Source: Elusimicrobiota bacterium (lineage in GTDB: Bacteria > Elusimicrobiota > Elusimicrobia > UBA1565 > UBA9628). From it: a stretch of 64,000 nucleotides of DNA. The first letter of the stretch is position 1. Each line of letters begins with the position of its first letter. The DNA lies in NCBI GenBank assembly GCA_016212855.1, contig JACRDP010000029.1:1-64000 (forward strand), given 5' to 3'. The notes beneath the pieces are model-generated. The model made no database searches and was not told where the DNA came from. It saw only the letters and a program-made list of their open reading frames with translations. Both the position numbers and the translations under genes were made by a program. This document shows positions 30,863 through 40,141 of this stretch, in pieces.

Positions 30863-32739
30863 TGACGAACATCCTCTTCAACTTCCTCATGCTCTACCTC
30901 GGCGCGCGGCCGCTCTACGCCGCGTCCACGATCGTGAGCCAGAGCCCCGGCGCGCAGGGCGCGGCGCTCGGCCGCGCCGCCGTGGCCGTGATACAGGACC
31001 CAACCGCGCTTCACACGAACCCGGCCGGACTCGCGGGCGCGGGGGGAGCCGTGACCGGCGAGCACCTTTTCCTATATGACGGTGCACGCTACGACTACAT
31101 CGGCCTGACCGTGCCCTCGCGCCTGGGGACCTTCGGCATGGGAGCCGTCCAACTCTACCGCGGCGGCATCACCGCGCGCGCCGCGATTGACGACCCGGGC
31201 TATCAGGTGACTGCCTCGCAGGCCGACTACAGAGCGGGCCTCGCGAAGAACTTCGGCGACCATTGGGCGGCCGGCGGCACCTTCAACATGCTCAGCTCGA
31301 ACCTCGCGGGCTTCAAGGACCGCGGCTTCGGCGCGGACGCGGGCGCGCGATACGAGTCCCGTAGTGACGACCTATGGCTTCTGGGGCGGCCGTCTTGGTC
31401 GGCGGGCGCCGTCATCAAGAATCTGGTCGCGCCGCGCCTCAAGCTTGACTCGGACCCCGAGGTCCTGCCGCGCGAGCTGCGCGGCGGCGTGAGCGTCTCC
31501 TTCGACGGCTTCTCGCGGGTGTCCCTTAACGCGGGCTCGATCCGCAAGGACCGGGCGATGCTGGGCGTGGGCCTGAGCAAGCTCGTGGGGGAGACCGAAC
31601 TTCGCCTGGGTCTCGGCGCTTCCTACACGCTTCAGGACGTGCTGACCTTGCGCCTCGGCCTCGACGAGGGCTTCGCCGTCGGCGCGGGCTTCAAGACCGC
31701 CGACGGACGCTTCGGCGTGGACTACGCGCTCGAGGACCGGCCTCTCGCCAAGAACCATCGCTTCACGCTCACCTACCGCTTCCTTAGATCCGCGACCGTT
31801 CCGGCCGCCCCGGCGGCGGAGGTCCAAGACGAGGAGTATACCCGCGCCAAGGGGCGCGCTGAAGGGCTCGGCGCCGAGGCCTTCACGCGGGGCCAGGAAC
31901 TGTTCAAGGCCCAGCACTACGAGGAGGCGGTCGAGAGCCTGGCCTCGGCGGCGCTGCTCAAGCCCGAGGATCGCGAAGCGCGCGAGTTGTACCGCCGCTC
32001 GATCGAGGTGCGCCAGCGCGAGGACGTTCGGCTCCTGCGCCTGCAACTCGATCAGCAGGCCATGGCCGGTGATACGGCGGAGACTTATCGCATGCTCGCC
32101 AAGCTCCTACGCTACAAGACCGCGGACCGCGAATACCTTCTCGACCTGGCGCGGCGCATCGCCGAGAAGCTGGACGCCGGCGCTCGCGATGCGGTCTCGG
32201 CTGAGCTCGTTTCCGCCGGGGCGGAAGAGGTCCGCGCAGGTCTGGCGCGCGGATTCGATGCTGAGGCTATCGGCGACGCGGAATGGATCGAGTCCGTGGC
32301 GGCGAGCACCCAGGCGGCGAACTCCGCGCGCAAGTTGGGCGTCGAGACGGCGCGGCTGGCCAAGGAGCACCGTGCGCGGCTTGAACGAACCATCGGAAGC
32401 GCCCGCAAGTCCGGACAGCACGGACGGGCGCTGCTCGCGGCGTTTTCGCTGTCGCGTTCCTATCCGGGCGATGCTGCGGCGGCCCGAACCCTCGACGCGG
32501 CGCGGCGCGACTACGCGGCCATGCTGCAGTTGAGCGACAAGGACCGAATCTACGTCCGAAAGCTTTATTACCTCGCGGCCGTGGCCTGGACGAAGAAGGA
32601 CGCGGAGCGGGCGCGCGACCTGCTCGACGAGCTGCGGCGGCGCGACGCGACGGACGCGGACGCGGCGGCGCTCATGGACGCGATGGTCCGCGCGGGCGCC
32701 GTCTACGAGACGTTCGATGATAACGGAGGTGCACAGTGA
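30859..32739 (+). CDS. PorV/UPF0164-like outer-membrane barrel fused to a TPR domain
   Basis: The 626-residue protein has a signal peptide (NILFNFLMLYLGARPLYA). Residues about 20-315 have the PorV-type barrel pattern: GAQGAALGRAAVAVIQDPTALHTNPAGLA at the start, then alternating strands up to HRFTLTYRF. A linker leads to a helical TPR half (AFTRGQELFKAQHYEEAVESLASAALLKPEDREARELYRRS). It is coupled to the YPNPF protein by ATGA overlap. PorV proteins bind CTD-bearing cargo at the outer membrane, so the pair could display the surface protein or form an outer-membrane part of the transfer apparatus. Confidence 0.75.
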   Translation: MMTNILFNFLMLYLGARPLYAASTIVSQSPGAQGAALGRAAVAVIQDPTALHTNPAGLAGAGGAVTGEHLFLYDGARYDYIGLTVPSRLGTFGMGAVQLYRGGITARAAIDDPGYQVTASQADYRAGLAKNFGDHWAAGGTFNMLSSNLAGFKDRGFGADAGARYESRSDDLWLLGRPSWSAGAVIKNLVAPRLKLDSDPEVLPRELRGGVSVSFDGFSRVSLNAGSIRKDRAMLGVGLSKLVGETELRLGLGASYTLQDVLTLRLGLDEGFAVGAGFKTADGRFGVDYALEDRPLAKNHRFTLTYRFLRSATVPAAPAAEVQDEEYTRAKGRAEGLGAEAFTRGQELFKAQHYEEAVESLASAALLKPEDREARELYRRSIEVRQREDVRLLRLQLDQQAMAGDTAETYRMLAKLLRYKTADREYLLDLARRIAEKLDAGARDAVSAELVSAGAEEVRAGLARGFDAEAIGDAEWIESVAASTQAANSARKLGVETARLAKEHRARLERTIGSARKSGQHGRALLAAFSLSRSYPGDAAAARTLDAARRDYAAMLQLSDKDRIYVRKLYYLAAVAWTKKDAERARDLLDELRRRDATDADAAALMDAMVRAGAVYETFDDNGGAQ

Positions 32740-33044
32740 GCAAGAAGATGACGGGCGCGGCCCTGGCGGCCGCGAGCATGACGATGACGGCGACGCAGGC
32801 CTTCGCGCAGTACGGCGGCAACGAGGGGCAGGTCGGCAACTTCCTCAACGGATCGGCCAACTGGCTCATCACGATCCTGGGGCCCGGTGTGTTTCTGCTG
32901 GGGCTCATCTGGGTCGGTATCAGCCTCGCGGCCGGCGACCAGGACGCAATGCGCAAGGGCGGCTTCGTGGTGGGCGGGGGAGCGCTGATCTTCCTCGCGC
33001 CCTCGCTCATGGCGCTGCTCAAGCGCCTGGCGGGCGGGTTCTGA
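32736..33044 (+). CDS. virB2: VirB2/TrbC-like pilin
   Basis: The 102-residue protein has a signal peptide (KKMTGAALAAASMTMTATQAFA) and two hydrophobic helices (WLITILGPGVFLLGLIWVGISLAAG and GFVVGGGALIFLAPSLMALLK) joined by the short charged loop DQDAMRKG, the form of conjugative pilin subunits. The GTG start overlaps the previous stop behind GGAGGTG. It would be processed and assembled into the transfer pilus. Confidence 0.85.
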   Translation: MSKKMTGAALAAASMTMTATQAFAQYGGNEGQVGNFLNGSANWLITILGPGVFLLGLIWVGISLAAGDQDAMRKGGFVVGGGALIFLAPSLMALLKRLAGGF

Positions 33045-33121
33045 GAAACGGGACGGAGTACCAGAGCGCGGGGGAGATCCTTGCGCCCTGGATGCGAAAA
33101 CTGAACGAACGGAGGGACCGC

Positions 33122-33553
33122 ATGGAGAAGGAAGGACAGACGGGCGGGACGCTGCCGGGCATGGAGGGCGGCGGCGCGCCCATCGGCGAGGAGAACTCGG
33201 TGCGCCTGATCGGGCGGCTGACGCGCAAGCCGCTAATGGTGGAGGTGACGGGGACCCACAAGAAGGCGATCTTCACGCTGGCGGTGACGCGCAGCTACCG
33301 CGACGGGGAGAACCGTTCCATCAAGCAGAAGGCCTTCGTGCCGGTCGTGGCCTGGCGTGCGCTGGCCGCGCAGGTCGAGAGGCTCGGCAAGGACAGCGCG
33401 ATGCTCGTCGAGGGGCATCTGCGCACTTGGTCGGACCCGAAGGGCAAGAACTTCCGCTGGGAAGTGGCGGCGGAAGTCCTCGAGGTTCTCGAGCGCCGCG
33501 AGTCTCCGTCGGACGATCGCTCGCAAAGACAGGAGCCGGCGGCGAACGCCTGA
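33122..33553 (+). CDS. ssb: Single-stranded DNA-binding protein
   Basis: The 143-residue protein has an OB-fold SSB domain (about residues 25-125: ENSVRLIGRLTRKPLMVEVTGTHKKAIFTLAVTRSYRDGENRSIKQKAFVPVVAWRALAAQVERLGKDSAMLVEGHL). Its Gly-rich N-terminal extension and the lack of the acidic DDDIPF tip are unlike chromosomal SSB. GGAGG 7 nt before the ATG at 33122 sets the start. It would coat transferred single-stranded DNA in the recipient or during plasmid-like replication of the element. Confidence 0.85.
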   Translation: MEKEGQTGGTLPGMEGGGAPIGEENSVRLIGRLTRKPLMVEVTGTHKKAIFTLAVTRSYRDGENRSIKQKAFVPVVAWRALAAQVERLGKDSAMLVEGHLRTWSDPKGKNFRWEVAAEVLEVLERRESPSDDRSQRQEPAANA

Positions 33554-33614
33554 ACACGGTCCCGGCCGGCTCGCGGCGAGAGAAGCCGCGGGCCGGGCGG
33601 GCCACGATCTAATC

Positions 33615-33914
33615 ATGGAAAACGTCCGAGTCTATCGCAGCGTTAACGCAGGCGACCGCTTCTTCGGCCTGGAGTTGGCCGATGGAGCGCTGCTACTGCT
33701 CGTTTTCTTCCTCGCGTTCAGTTTCAACCGCGAGGGGTTGTTCGGCAACGGACTCGTTCTGTTGCTGGCGTACTTCGGAATCCGCGCGCTCAAGCGCAAT
33801 AAGCCGGAAGGGTATGTGCTGGACCTTACGCGCTACGTCCTTGGGAGTCGGTTCAAGTCCGTAGGATCGTTCGATGAAGCTGAGACGATGGACGAAAAGG
33901 GGTCTCCAAAATGA
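33615..33914 (+). CDS. virB3: VirB3/TraL-like inner-membrane protein
   Basis: The 99-residue protein has two adjacent hydrophobic segments (LELADGALLLLVFFLAFSF and GNGLVLLLAYFGIRAL) and a C-terminal KPEGYVLDLTRYVLG as in TraL/VirB3 proteins, which help seat VirB4 at the membrane. It lies in the order B2-B3-B4. The assignment rests on size, topology and position. Confidence 0.65.
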   Translation: MENVRVYRSVNAGDRFFGLELADGALLLLVFFLAFSFNREGLFGNGLVLLLAYFGIRALKRNKPEGYVLDLTRYVLGSRFKSVGSFDEAETMDEKGSPK

Positions 33915-34159
33915 CCGCGACACTGAAAGCCCGGCCGATCCGCTCCGCGAGCACTCGCAACTCCTCCTTCCGCATCGACGCACAAAAAGAGGATGTGAAG
34001 ACGATCACAGCTGAGGAGAAGTGGTCTGGCAGCTTTAAGTCTCGGAACGACGCGAGGCTGACGATCAACACGGGGTACCTCCTGCATGGGCCTCTACCTA
34101 TAGCGAGCTTTTCCACTATTTTCGAAGAGTTTTCGCAGTCGCGACGGAGGATCGTTTGA
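33911..34159 (+). CDS. 82-aa protein between VirB3 and VirB4
   Basis: It overlaps both neighbours (ATGA at 33911 and TTGA at 34156), so it is probably a real gene of the operon. It is soluble and basic with no recognised family (RSASTRNSSFRIDAQKEDVKTITAEEKW). It could be a VirB4 accessory or a detached N-terminal piece of VirB4. Confidence 0.5.
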   Translation: MTATLKARPIRSASTRNSSFRIDAQKEDVKTITAEEKWSGSFKSRNDARLTINTGYLLHGPLPIASFSTIFEEFSQSRRRIV

Positions 34160-36594
34160 ACAGAGTCGAGCTAGGTCTCACCGCCCTGCGCCAGGCGATC
34201 CACGGGCCCAAGGTCCCGCCGCTCGCACAGTTCCTCAACCTCTGGAGCCTCGGCGACGGCGTACTGATCGGCGTGGACCTCTCGATGTCCTCGGCCCACG
34301 AGCTTGAGCTCGACAGCCTGCGTTTGGCCGATCCGGCGCGCACGGACCTCTTCGAGACGCAGGCGAGGGCGTTCCTCAACGCGCTCCCGGCCGACGCTAC
34401 GCTCCAGTTCGTCGTCCAGGTGCGAAAAGGCGACCCTGACGCGATCGGTGCCTTCCGCGGGTCGAACGCGCACCCGGACGCGGACGCACTGTCGCGCCTC
34501 GTCATCGAGAAGAAGAGCGAGGCCCTGGAGCGCAAGTTCCTCCAACGCCGCCGCTGCCTGCTTTTCGTGACCAGCCACCCCAAGGACGGGCTCGTGCCGA
34601 TCTCGCCCATCATCCCGCGCTTCAAGCGCCCGTTGCGCCAGGTCGCTGCGTCTTTCGACGCGCTGCGCCGCAGAGAGCACGAGGCGCTCGACCAGATCGT
34701 GTCCGAGCGTCTACACAATCTCGGGCTCAAGTCCCGCCGGCTCGACTCGCAGGAACTGCTCGACCTCGCCTACCGGCACTTGAACCCGGCCAAGAGCGAT
34801 GGCCTGACGCTCTCCCGCGTCTCGCCCCAGCGGACGCTGCGCGAGCAAGCCGCCGCTACCCCGCTGCGCGAGGAGTTCGACCATGTGCGTGTGGGCGACT
34901 CCTACTTCCGCGGAGTGAGCCTGCTTCGCCTGCCCGAGACGGCCCACCCGGGCTACGCCTGGCGTCTGCTCGACAGCCTATGGCCCGATTGCGACTTGAA
35001 CCTGACAGTCCACACGCTCGACGCGGAGAAGGCGGTCACAAGCCTCAAGCTCAAGAACAACATCACCCGCACGCTCGCGTTCTCGGCGATGAGCAAGAAC
35101 TACGAGGCGGAGCGCAAGCACCAGGAGCTTGACGAGCTCCTGACCGAGATCCGCGCCACGGCCCAGCGTCTGTTCCGCTTCTCGCTCTCGGTGCTGGTGC
35201 GAGCGGAGGACCCTGAGACCTTGCGCGACAAGACTGCGGCAGTGTTGGGCTCCTTCCACGACTTCGCCTCGGCCGAGGGCTTGGCCGACGATATGAATCA
35301 CTTCCGCCTATTTCTCAACTCAGTCCCCGGCCACGCACGCCTCAACAATCGCCAGTTCTACATTCAGACCGATGCCCTGTCCGGCTTCCTGCCGCTGTCG
35401 GGTTCCTGGCGGGGCAGCCGGCAGAAGAAGATGCTCTTCGAGACGCCGCTGGGCGAGCTCGTCGGCCTCGACCCCTTCGACGACGACCTTCCCGCCAAGC
35501 ACGGGCTCATCCTCGGCACCACGGGCTCGGGCAAGAGCTTCACGACGAACTACATCCTCAGCGCCTACTTGGCCGAGTCCCCGGAGAACCACGTCGTCGT
35601 CATCGACGTGGGCGGCTCGTACCGCAAGCTCGCCCGCGCCTTCGGCGGCGAGTACCTGGAGGTGGAGCTGTCGGATAAGTTCGGCTTCAATCCCTTCCCT
35701 CCGCGCTCGGAGATCGCGCCTGAGGGGGAGTTCGACGGGGACGCCGTGGCCTACCTCTCGCTGCTCATCTCGCGGATGTGCCTCAAGGCCGGGGAGAGCG
35801 TGAGCACGACGGAGAAGGCCTTCCTCGAGACCGCCATCAAGGCGGCCTACGCGGGCAAGGAGGAGGTGACGCTCTCGGACGTGCGCCGGGAGTTGGGTCG
35901 TCTCGCGGGCGAGCGGCCGAAGGCCAAGGCCTACGCCGACGCCTTGGAGCTGTGGACGTCGGGCATGTACGGCCGGCTCTTCGACCGCAAGGGGCGGCTC
36001 GACCTCAAGAACCGGCTCGTCGTCTTCGACCTTCAGAACCTGGAGAACCACCCCGACCTGCAGGGCGTGTACTTCTTCGTCATCCGCTCGGTCATCTGGG
36101 CCAAGCTGCAGAACCGCCGCTTGAAGAAGATCATCGCGATCGACGAGGGCTGGAAGTTCTTCAACGACGACGTTGGCTCGGAGCTCATCGAGAACCTCTA
36201 CCGAACGGCGCGCAAGTTCAACGGGGCGATCTTCTCCATATCGCAGTCGCCCAAGGACTTTCTCGACACGAAGGCCGCCAACGCGATCATCGCGAATTCC
36301 TACGTGAAGTACGTCCTCAAGCTCGCCAAGGGCCACGAGCTGCTGTCGCAGTTCGACTTGAACGCGAACGAAGTGGAGGCGGTGAAGCTCCTCCAATCCA
36401 AGCCCCGCGTCTTCTCGGACCTGTTCGTGAAGTTCGGAAGCCGCGCCGTCGTCGCCCGCGTCGAGCCGTGTCCGCTCGACTACTGGATCTGCACTACGGA
36501 CGCCAAGGACCACGTGACCGAGGAGAACGTGCGCGCGGAAAACCCGGGCCTGTCCGAGACGGACATCCTGCTTAAGCTCGCGGAGGGAAAGTGA
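34156..36594 (+). CDS. virB4: VirB4/TraC-type secretion ATPase
   Basis: The 812-residue cytoplasmic ATPase starts at a TTG overlapping the previous stop. The N-terminal half has the VirB4 fold; the motor half has Walker A LGTTGSGKSFTTNY (about 454-467), VVVIDVGGSYRKL, and Walker B KKIIAIDEGWKF (about 656-667), followed by FSISQSPKDFL. It powers pilus assembly and substrate transfer. It is the best-conserved gene of the system and the best marker for placing this secretion system phylogenetically. Confidence 0.95.
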   Translation: MNRVELGLTALRQAIHGPKVPPLAQFLNLWSLGDGVLIGVDLSMSSAHELELDSLRLADPARTDLFETQARAFLNALPADATLQFVVQVRKGDPDAIGAFRGSNAHPDADALSRLVIEKKSEALERKFLQRRRCLLFVTSHPKDGLVPISPIIPRFKRPLRQVAASFDALRRREHEALDQIVSERLHNLGLKSRRLDSQELLDLAYRHLNPAKSDGLTLSRVSPQRTLREQAAATPLREEFDHVRVGDSYFRGVSLLRLPETAHPGYAWRLLDSLWPDCDLNLTVHTLDAEKAVTSLKLKNNITRTLAFSAMSKNYEAERKHQELDELLTEIRATAQRLFRFSLSVLVRAEDPETLRDKTAAVLGSFHDFASAEGLADDMNHFRLFLNSVPGHARLNNRQFYIQTDALSGFLPLSGSWRGSRQKKMLFETPLGELVGLDPFDDDLPAKHGLILGTTGSGKSFTTNYILSAYLAESPENHVVVIDVGGSYRKLARAFGGEYLEVELSDKFGFNPFPPRSEIAPEGEFDGDAVAYLSLLISRMCLKAGESVSTTEKAFLETAIKAAYAGKEEVTLSDVRRELGRLAGERPKAKAYADALELWTSGMYGRLFDRKGRLDLKNRLVVFDLQNLENHPDLQGVYFFVIRSVIWAKLQNRRLKKIIAIDEGWKFFNDDVGSELIENLYRTARKFNGAIFSISQSPKDFLDTKAANAIIANSYVKYVLKLAKGHELLSQFDLNANEVEAVKLLQSKPRVFSDLFVKFGSRAVVARVEPCPLDYWICTTDAKDHVTEENVRAENPGLSETDILLKLAEGK

Positions 36595-37295
36595 GGAACA
36601 AGATCATCTTGGCGTCGGCCCTGTTGCTCCTGTGGGGGCAGCCCGCGCACGCGCTCATCTTCGACACGGCCATGTCCGGACTTCAGTATGCCGAGCAGAA
36701 GGCCTATCAGGCCTTCATGAAGCTCAAGGTCATCGAGCAGATCAGGGTCATGAAGCAGAACTACGACGCCTCCGTGCGCTACTACAAGGAGTTCGAGCGC
36801 TTGAACAGCGGCAAAGGACTCCTTCAAAACGTGGGGGACATGCTCAAGACCACGGCCGAGCAGATGGGTGACGAGCTCAGGAGCAATGTGGATCGAGACT
36901 TCATCAACACTTACAACACCGACACGAAGGTGGACCGGTTTTTCGGCAGCATCGACCGCAGCATAGCCAATAACATGCGCTACGCCGGCGACGGCCTGGC
37001 CGATGTGATCTCGGGGCGCAAGGTGGGCGTCCAGATCGCGCAGCAGGCCAAGGGCCTTTCGCCCAAGGACGCCGCCAACCTCTCGGCCAAAGCCGCAGGA
37101 TTGCAGATCCAGATGATGGCCCAGCTCCACGAGGACAACCTGCGCCTCATAGAAATCTCGTCAATGCGTTTGGCGGCCGATATGCGCCAGCAGCAGGGCG
37201 AGCAAAAGCTCATCGATAGCATCCGTAAGAGCGTCGATAAACGGGCGCCGGGAGCCTTGCCCCGAAAGACCGAGAAAGAAGGAGGCGACCAGTGA
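36591..37295 (+). CDS. VirB5/TrbJ-like periplasmic protein
   Basis: The 234-residue protein has a signal peptide (RNKIILASALLLLWGQPAHA) and a long helical coiled body rich in Gln/Met/Lys, as in VirB5/TrbJ minor pilins. The GTG start overlaps the virB4 stop. Function is inferred from position between VirB4 and VirB6 and from the helical, secreted character. Confidence 0.65.
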   Translation: MRNKIILASALLLLWGQPAHALIFDTAMSGLQYAEQKAYQAFMKLKVIEQIRVMKQNYDASVRYYKEFERLNSGKGLLQNVGDMLKTTAEQMGDELRSNVDRDFINTYNTDTKVDRFFGSIDRSIANNMRYAGDGLADVISGRKVGVQIAQQAKGLSPKDAANLSAKAAGLQIQMMAQLHEDNLRLIEISSMRLAADMRQQQGEQKLIDSIRKSVDKRAPGALPRKTEKEGGDQ

Positions 37296-38296
37296 ACACG
37301 GGACTACTGTTAGACATCACGCTGATTCCGACGAAGCTCGCGGGCTTGGCCGCCGTGAGCAAGACTCTCGCGGTGGCGGGCCTGGGGTTCCTTATCCCGT
37401 TCACCATCCTCGAGATGAACGTCCGTTCGCTCCAGAGCAAGGAGTTCCCGAGCTATAGCGGCCTCATGACGCGGGTGCTCGTCGCGAGCATGTGCCTCAT
37501 CGCCTACAAGGGCATGTTCGGCTTCATCCTCAAGCTCTCGCAGGTCATGTCCTTCGCGATCTTGAGCGAGGAGCAGTGGGGGAACTTCCTCGCGCAAAGC
37601 CTCAAGGGCAGCGACTCGACCTATCCGACCTTGATGATCCTCATCAAGAACGTGGCCTCGATCCAGGGCCTGCTGCTCTTTCTGAGCAGCCTGCTGACGA
37701 TGGTCGTCCGAGAAGTCGTCATCATGCTGCAAGTCTGCTTCTTAAGCCTCCTCTACGCCTTCGGGCCGCTGGCGCTCGCCTGCGCGGTCAACGAGAAGAC
37801 CCTTCAGGTGACGCGCGGCTGGATCACCAACACCTTCCAGGTGGCGTTCTGGAGCTTCTTCCTTCGCCTGGCGGTGCGCGTGTGGCTGACGCTCGCCCCC
37901 ATGAGCGGTTCGACCGGCGCCGGGATGGCCGACGACTACATCGGAGTCCTGACGGTGAACGTGACCTTCCTCATCTTGATCCTGGGCACGCCGCTCCTGA
38001 CCGCGCGTCTCCTGTCGGGCGAGAACATCGCTGCCTTTGGCGAAGCCGCGATGGGCGCCGTTCAGACCATCGTCGTCGCCCGGAAGATGGGTGTGGCGAC
38101 CTCGATCAGCAAGGAGATCAGCGGCTACCGCAAGGCCAAGGCCGACGGGAAGGGCAAGCAGCCGTACTTTCAGCATCCGATCCCCTCGACTATGAGCCGG
38201 ACCTACGAGGCGATGTTTGGCCGTAAGAAACCGGCCGCGCCGGAGACGGCCAAGCCCGCCGCGTCTTCGGCGGCCCCGAGAGGCAAAGGCGCTTGA
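37292..38296 (+). CDS. virB6: VirB6/TrbL-like polytopic inner-membrane protein
   Basis: The 334-residue protein has at least six hydrophobic helices (for example LAAVSKTLAVAGLGFLIPFTI, MTRVLVASMCLIAYKGMFGFIL and VVIMLQVCFLSLLYAFGPLALACAV). A hydrophilic C-terminal tail of about 65 residues ends in Pro/Ala repeats. This is the VirB6/TrbL form, part of the inner-membrane channel. The GTG start overlaps the VirB5 stop and the end overlaps the VirB8 start. Confidence 0.8.
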   Translation: MNTGLLLDITLIPTKLAGLAAVSKTLAVAGLGFLIPFTILEMNVRSLQSKEFPSYSGLMTRVLVASMCLIAYKGMFGFILKLSQVMSFAILSEEQWGNFLAQSLKGSDSTYPTLMILIKNVASIQGLLLFLSSLLTMVVREVVIMLQVCFLSLLYAFGPLALACAVNEKTLQVTRGWITNTFQVAFWSFFLRLAVRVWLTLAPMSGSTGAGMADDYIGVLTVNVTFLILILGTPLLTARLLSGENIAAFGEAAMGAVQTIVVARKMGVATSISKEISGYRKAKADGKGKQPYFQHPIPSTMSRTYEAMFGRKKPAAPETAKPAASSAAPRGKGA

Positions 38297-38943
38297 AGAC
38301 CAGCACTCCCATTGCCGAGACGCTTCCCCTGGGCCGCCCGGCCTACTACGAGGTCTGGGGCGGTCTCGAGAGCGCCAATAAGGCGCTCTGGACCGCGCTG
38401 TGGCTCGCGATCACCGTGGCGATTCTGGCGCTGGCCCTGGTGCGCGTCCAGTCGCGCCGTCCTCCCGTCGTCATCAAGGTGGACGGCAGCGGACAGTCGG
38501 TGACGCTGACTGGCGTCGACCGCGAGCCGCCGGTGGGCGAGGCTGAAGTGCGCAACTTCCTCTCGCTCTTCGAGCGTTTCTTCATCGAGCTCAACGCCTA
38601 CACCTACGATGCTGACCTGCGCCTGGCCTTCACGATGATGACGACGGAATACCAGTCCAAGGCCAACGACCTGCTCAAGCGGGAAAACATCATCGAGAAT
38701 CTAAAGGCAAACCAGACCAAGACGACGCTCTTTCTGACCGAGCTTCGCGTTCTGCGCGACACGCCGCAGGTCTTCGAGTGCAAGGTGAAGGGCTACCGCC
38801 AAGTGGGCTCCTACAAGCCCGACGCGACGGCGGGCGAGGTGGTCTTCGAGCATGACATCGTGCTCCTCAAGGTCCCGCGCTCGCAGCAGTCGCCGTACGG
38901 CATCCTCGTCCAGGACTTTCATGAGAGCGTCTTTAAGAGATAA
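38293..38943 (+). CDS. VirB8/TraE-like assembly protein
   Basis: The 216-residue bitopic protein has one TM helix (ALWTALWLAITVAILALALVRV, about residues 32-53) and a periplasmic domain (VRNFLSLFERFFIELNAYTYDADLRLAFTMMTTEYQSKANDLLKRENIIENLKANQTKTTLFL) of the TraE/VirB8 type. The start is TTG, overlapping the VirB6 stop. VirB8 nucleates assembly of the channel. Confidence 0.75.
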   Translation: MKTSTPIAETLPLGRPAYYEVWGGLESANKALWTALWLAITVAILALALVRVQSRRPPVVIKVDGSGQSVTLTGVDREPPVGEAEVRNFLSLFERFFIELNAYTYDADLRLAFTMMTTEYQSKANDLLKRENIIENLKANQTKTTLFLTELRVLRDTPQVFECKVKGYRQVGSYKPDATAGEVVFEHDIVLLKVPRSQQSPYGILVQDFHESVFKR

Positions 38944-39739
38944 CGCTCCGGCGTTCCTTCTGGTGCTGGCGAGCGCGATCCTCGTGGTCGCGTTCAGCAT
39001 GCCCATCGGCGCGGAACGCCTGGCGCGTACGCAGTACCAGCGCATGGAGGGCTTCGTCGGCTCGTTCGAGACGGCAAGGGAGCCGGCGGCCGGCGCGGCG
39101 GGCGTGCCTACCTCCGGCACGGAGACCTGGGGCCTCATGGCTCAGGCCGTGCGCCAGAAGTATTCCCCGATCGAGGCCAACGCGCTCCTGTCTCGCGTCG
39201 AAACGCTGACGAAGGCAAAGAAGGCCGATGAGAAGGAGGCTTTCCGCCTCGAACGCGTCAAGGCGCGTAAGCTCATCGCATTGAAGGCCGCGCCCGTCGT
39301 GGCCGTAAGTTCCGCCTCGGTCAAGCCGGAGGTGCGCGTCCCGGTTGTCGCAGCGACTCCCGCGCCTGAAACCTCCGACTCGGTGGGCGAGATCTATGAG
39401 AACGACCCTGCGAAGTATTCGCTGGACGCGAGCGCCGCGCAAGGAACGATCGCTCTGCGCCTTAAAGGATTGAGCCGCTCGGGCAGCCGCTATGTTCTAA
39501 AAGTCGCCGTGACCAACCGGGGCGGCGACGACTTCTTCGTTCGCGAGTTCGCGCTGCGAGACGGCCAAGAGATCATCGGCTCGAAGTCGCTCGTCCGTCT
39601 CTTTGTCGAGCCGGGCCGCACGCGGGAAGGTTTTGTCGTCTTCGAGAAGCCTCGGACCGGGGCCGTCGTCCATGTCGCGCTAAAGGAGGATAAGGAGAAG
39701 GGACGAATCGTCGAGTTGGCCGTCCCCTATCCGTTCTAG
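38921..39739 (+). CDS. VirB9-position periplasmic protein
   Basis: The 272-residue protein has an N-terminal anchor (APAFLLVLASAILVVAFSMPIGA), a helical middle and a beta-rich C-terminal domain of about 110 residues (GTIALRLKGLSRSGSRYVLKVAVTNRGGDDFFVREFALRDG...VHVALKEDKEKGRIVELAVPYPF). The immunoglobulin-like C-terminus and place after VirB8 fit VirB9/TraK, but sequence resemblance is weak. The ATG at 38921 lies within the end of the VirB8 gene behind AGGA. Confidence 0.5.
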   Translation: MRASLRDNAPAFLLVLASAILVVAFSMPIGAERLARTQYQRMEGFVGSFETAREPAAGAAGVPTSGTETWGLMAQAVRQKYSPIEANALLSRVETLTKAKKADEKEAFRLERVKARKLIALKAAPVVAVSSASVKPEVRVPVVAATPAPETSDSVGEIYENDPAKYSLDASAAQGTIALRLKGLSRSGSRYVLKVAVTNRGGDDFFVREFALRDGQEIIGSKSLVRLFVEPGRTREGFVVFEKPRTGAVVHVALKEDKEKGRIVELAVPYPF

Positions 39740-39742
39740 AAC

Positions 39743-40141
39743 ATGAACCACGCAGCACTGCCGCCGTTTCTGCCGCCCATGCCCGTACTCAGGCCCCTGC
39801 CGTCAAGGCCAGAGGCCAAGCCGGTCGTCGTCCCGCTGTTCCGCTTCGACTTCAAGCGGCGCTACGAGGGGATCTTCACCAATCGGCACGACAGGTTCGT
39901 GCTCCGCGACGAGCACGTGGAGGAGCTCAAGCGCGTCATGAAGGACTACAACCGCGAGCGGCCGCGGCTTATGGCGGCGCTGAGCGCCTCGGACATCATC
40001 AACGCCGCGCTCGACTTCGCCTTTGAGCATCCGGTCGCCTTGGCCCGGCTGGGCCAACCGGAAGAGTACCGCGACGCGCTGGCCCGCGAAGTGTACCGCA
40101 AAGCCTACTTTCACTTCGCCTTCAATGACCTGCTTCCCTAA
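39743..40141 (+). CDS. Hypothetical protein in the transfer operon
   Basis: This 132-residue soluble protein starts with a Pro-rich segment, followed by RFDFKRRYEGIFTNRHDRFVLRDEHVEELKRVMKDYNRERPRLMAALSASDIINAALDFAF. The middle looks like a helical DNA- or protein-binding module. No signal peptide is present. It overlaps the VirB10-like gene by 17 nt. No family is recognised. Confidence 0.6.
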   Translation: MNHAALPPFLPPMPVLRPLPSRPEAKPVVVPLFRFDFKRRYEGIFTNRHDRFVLRDEHVEELKRVMKDYNRERPRLMAALSASDIINAALDFAFEHPVALARLGQPEEYRDALAREVYRKAYFHFAFNDLLP

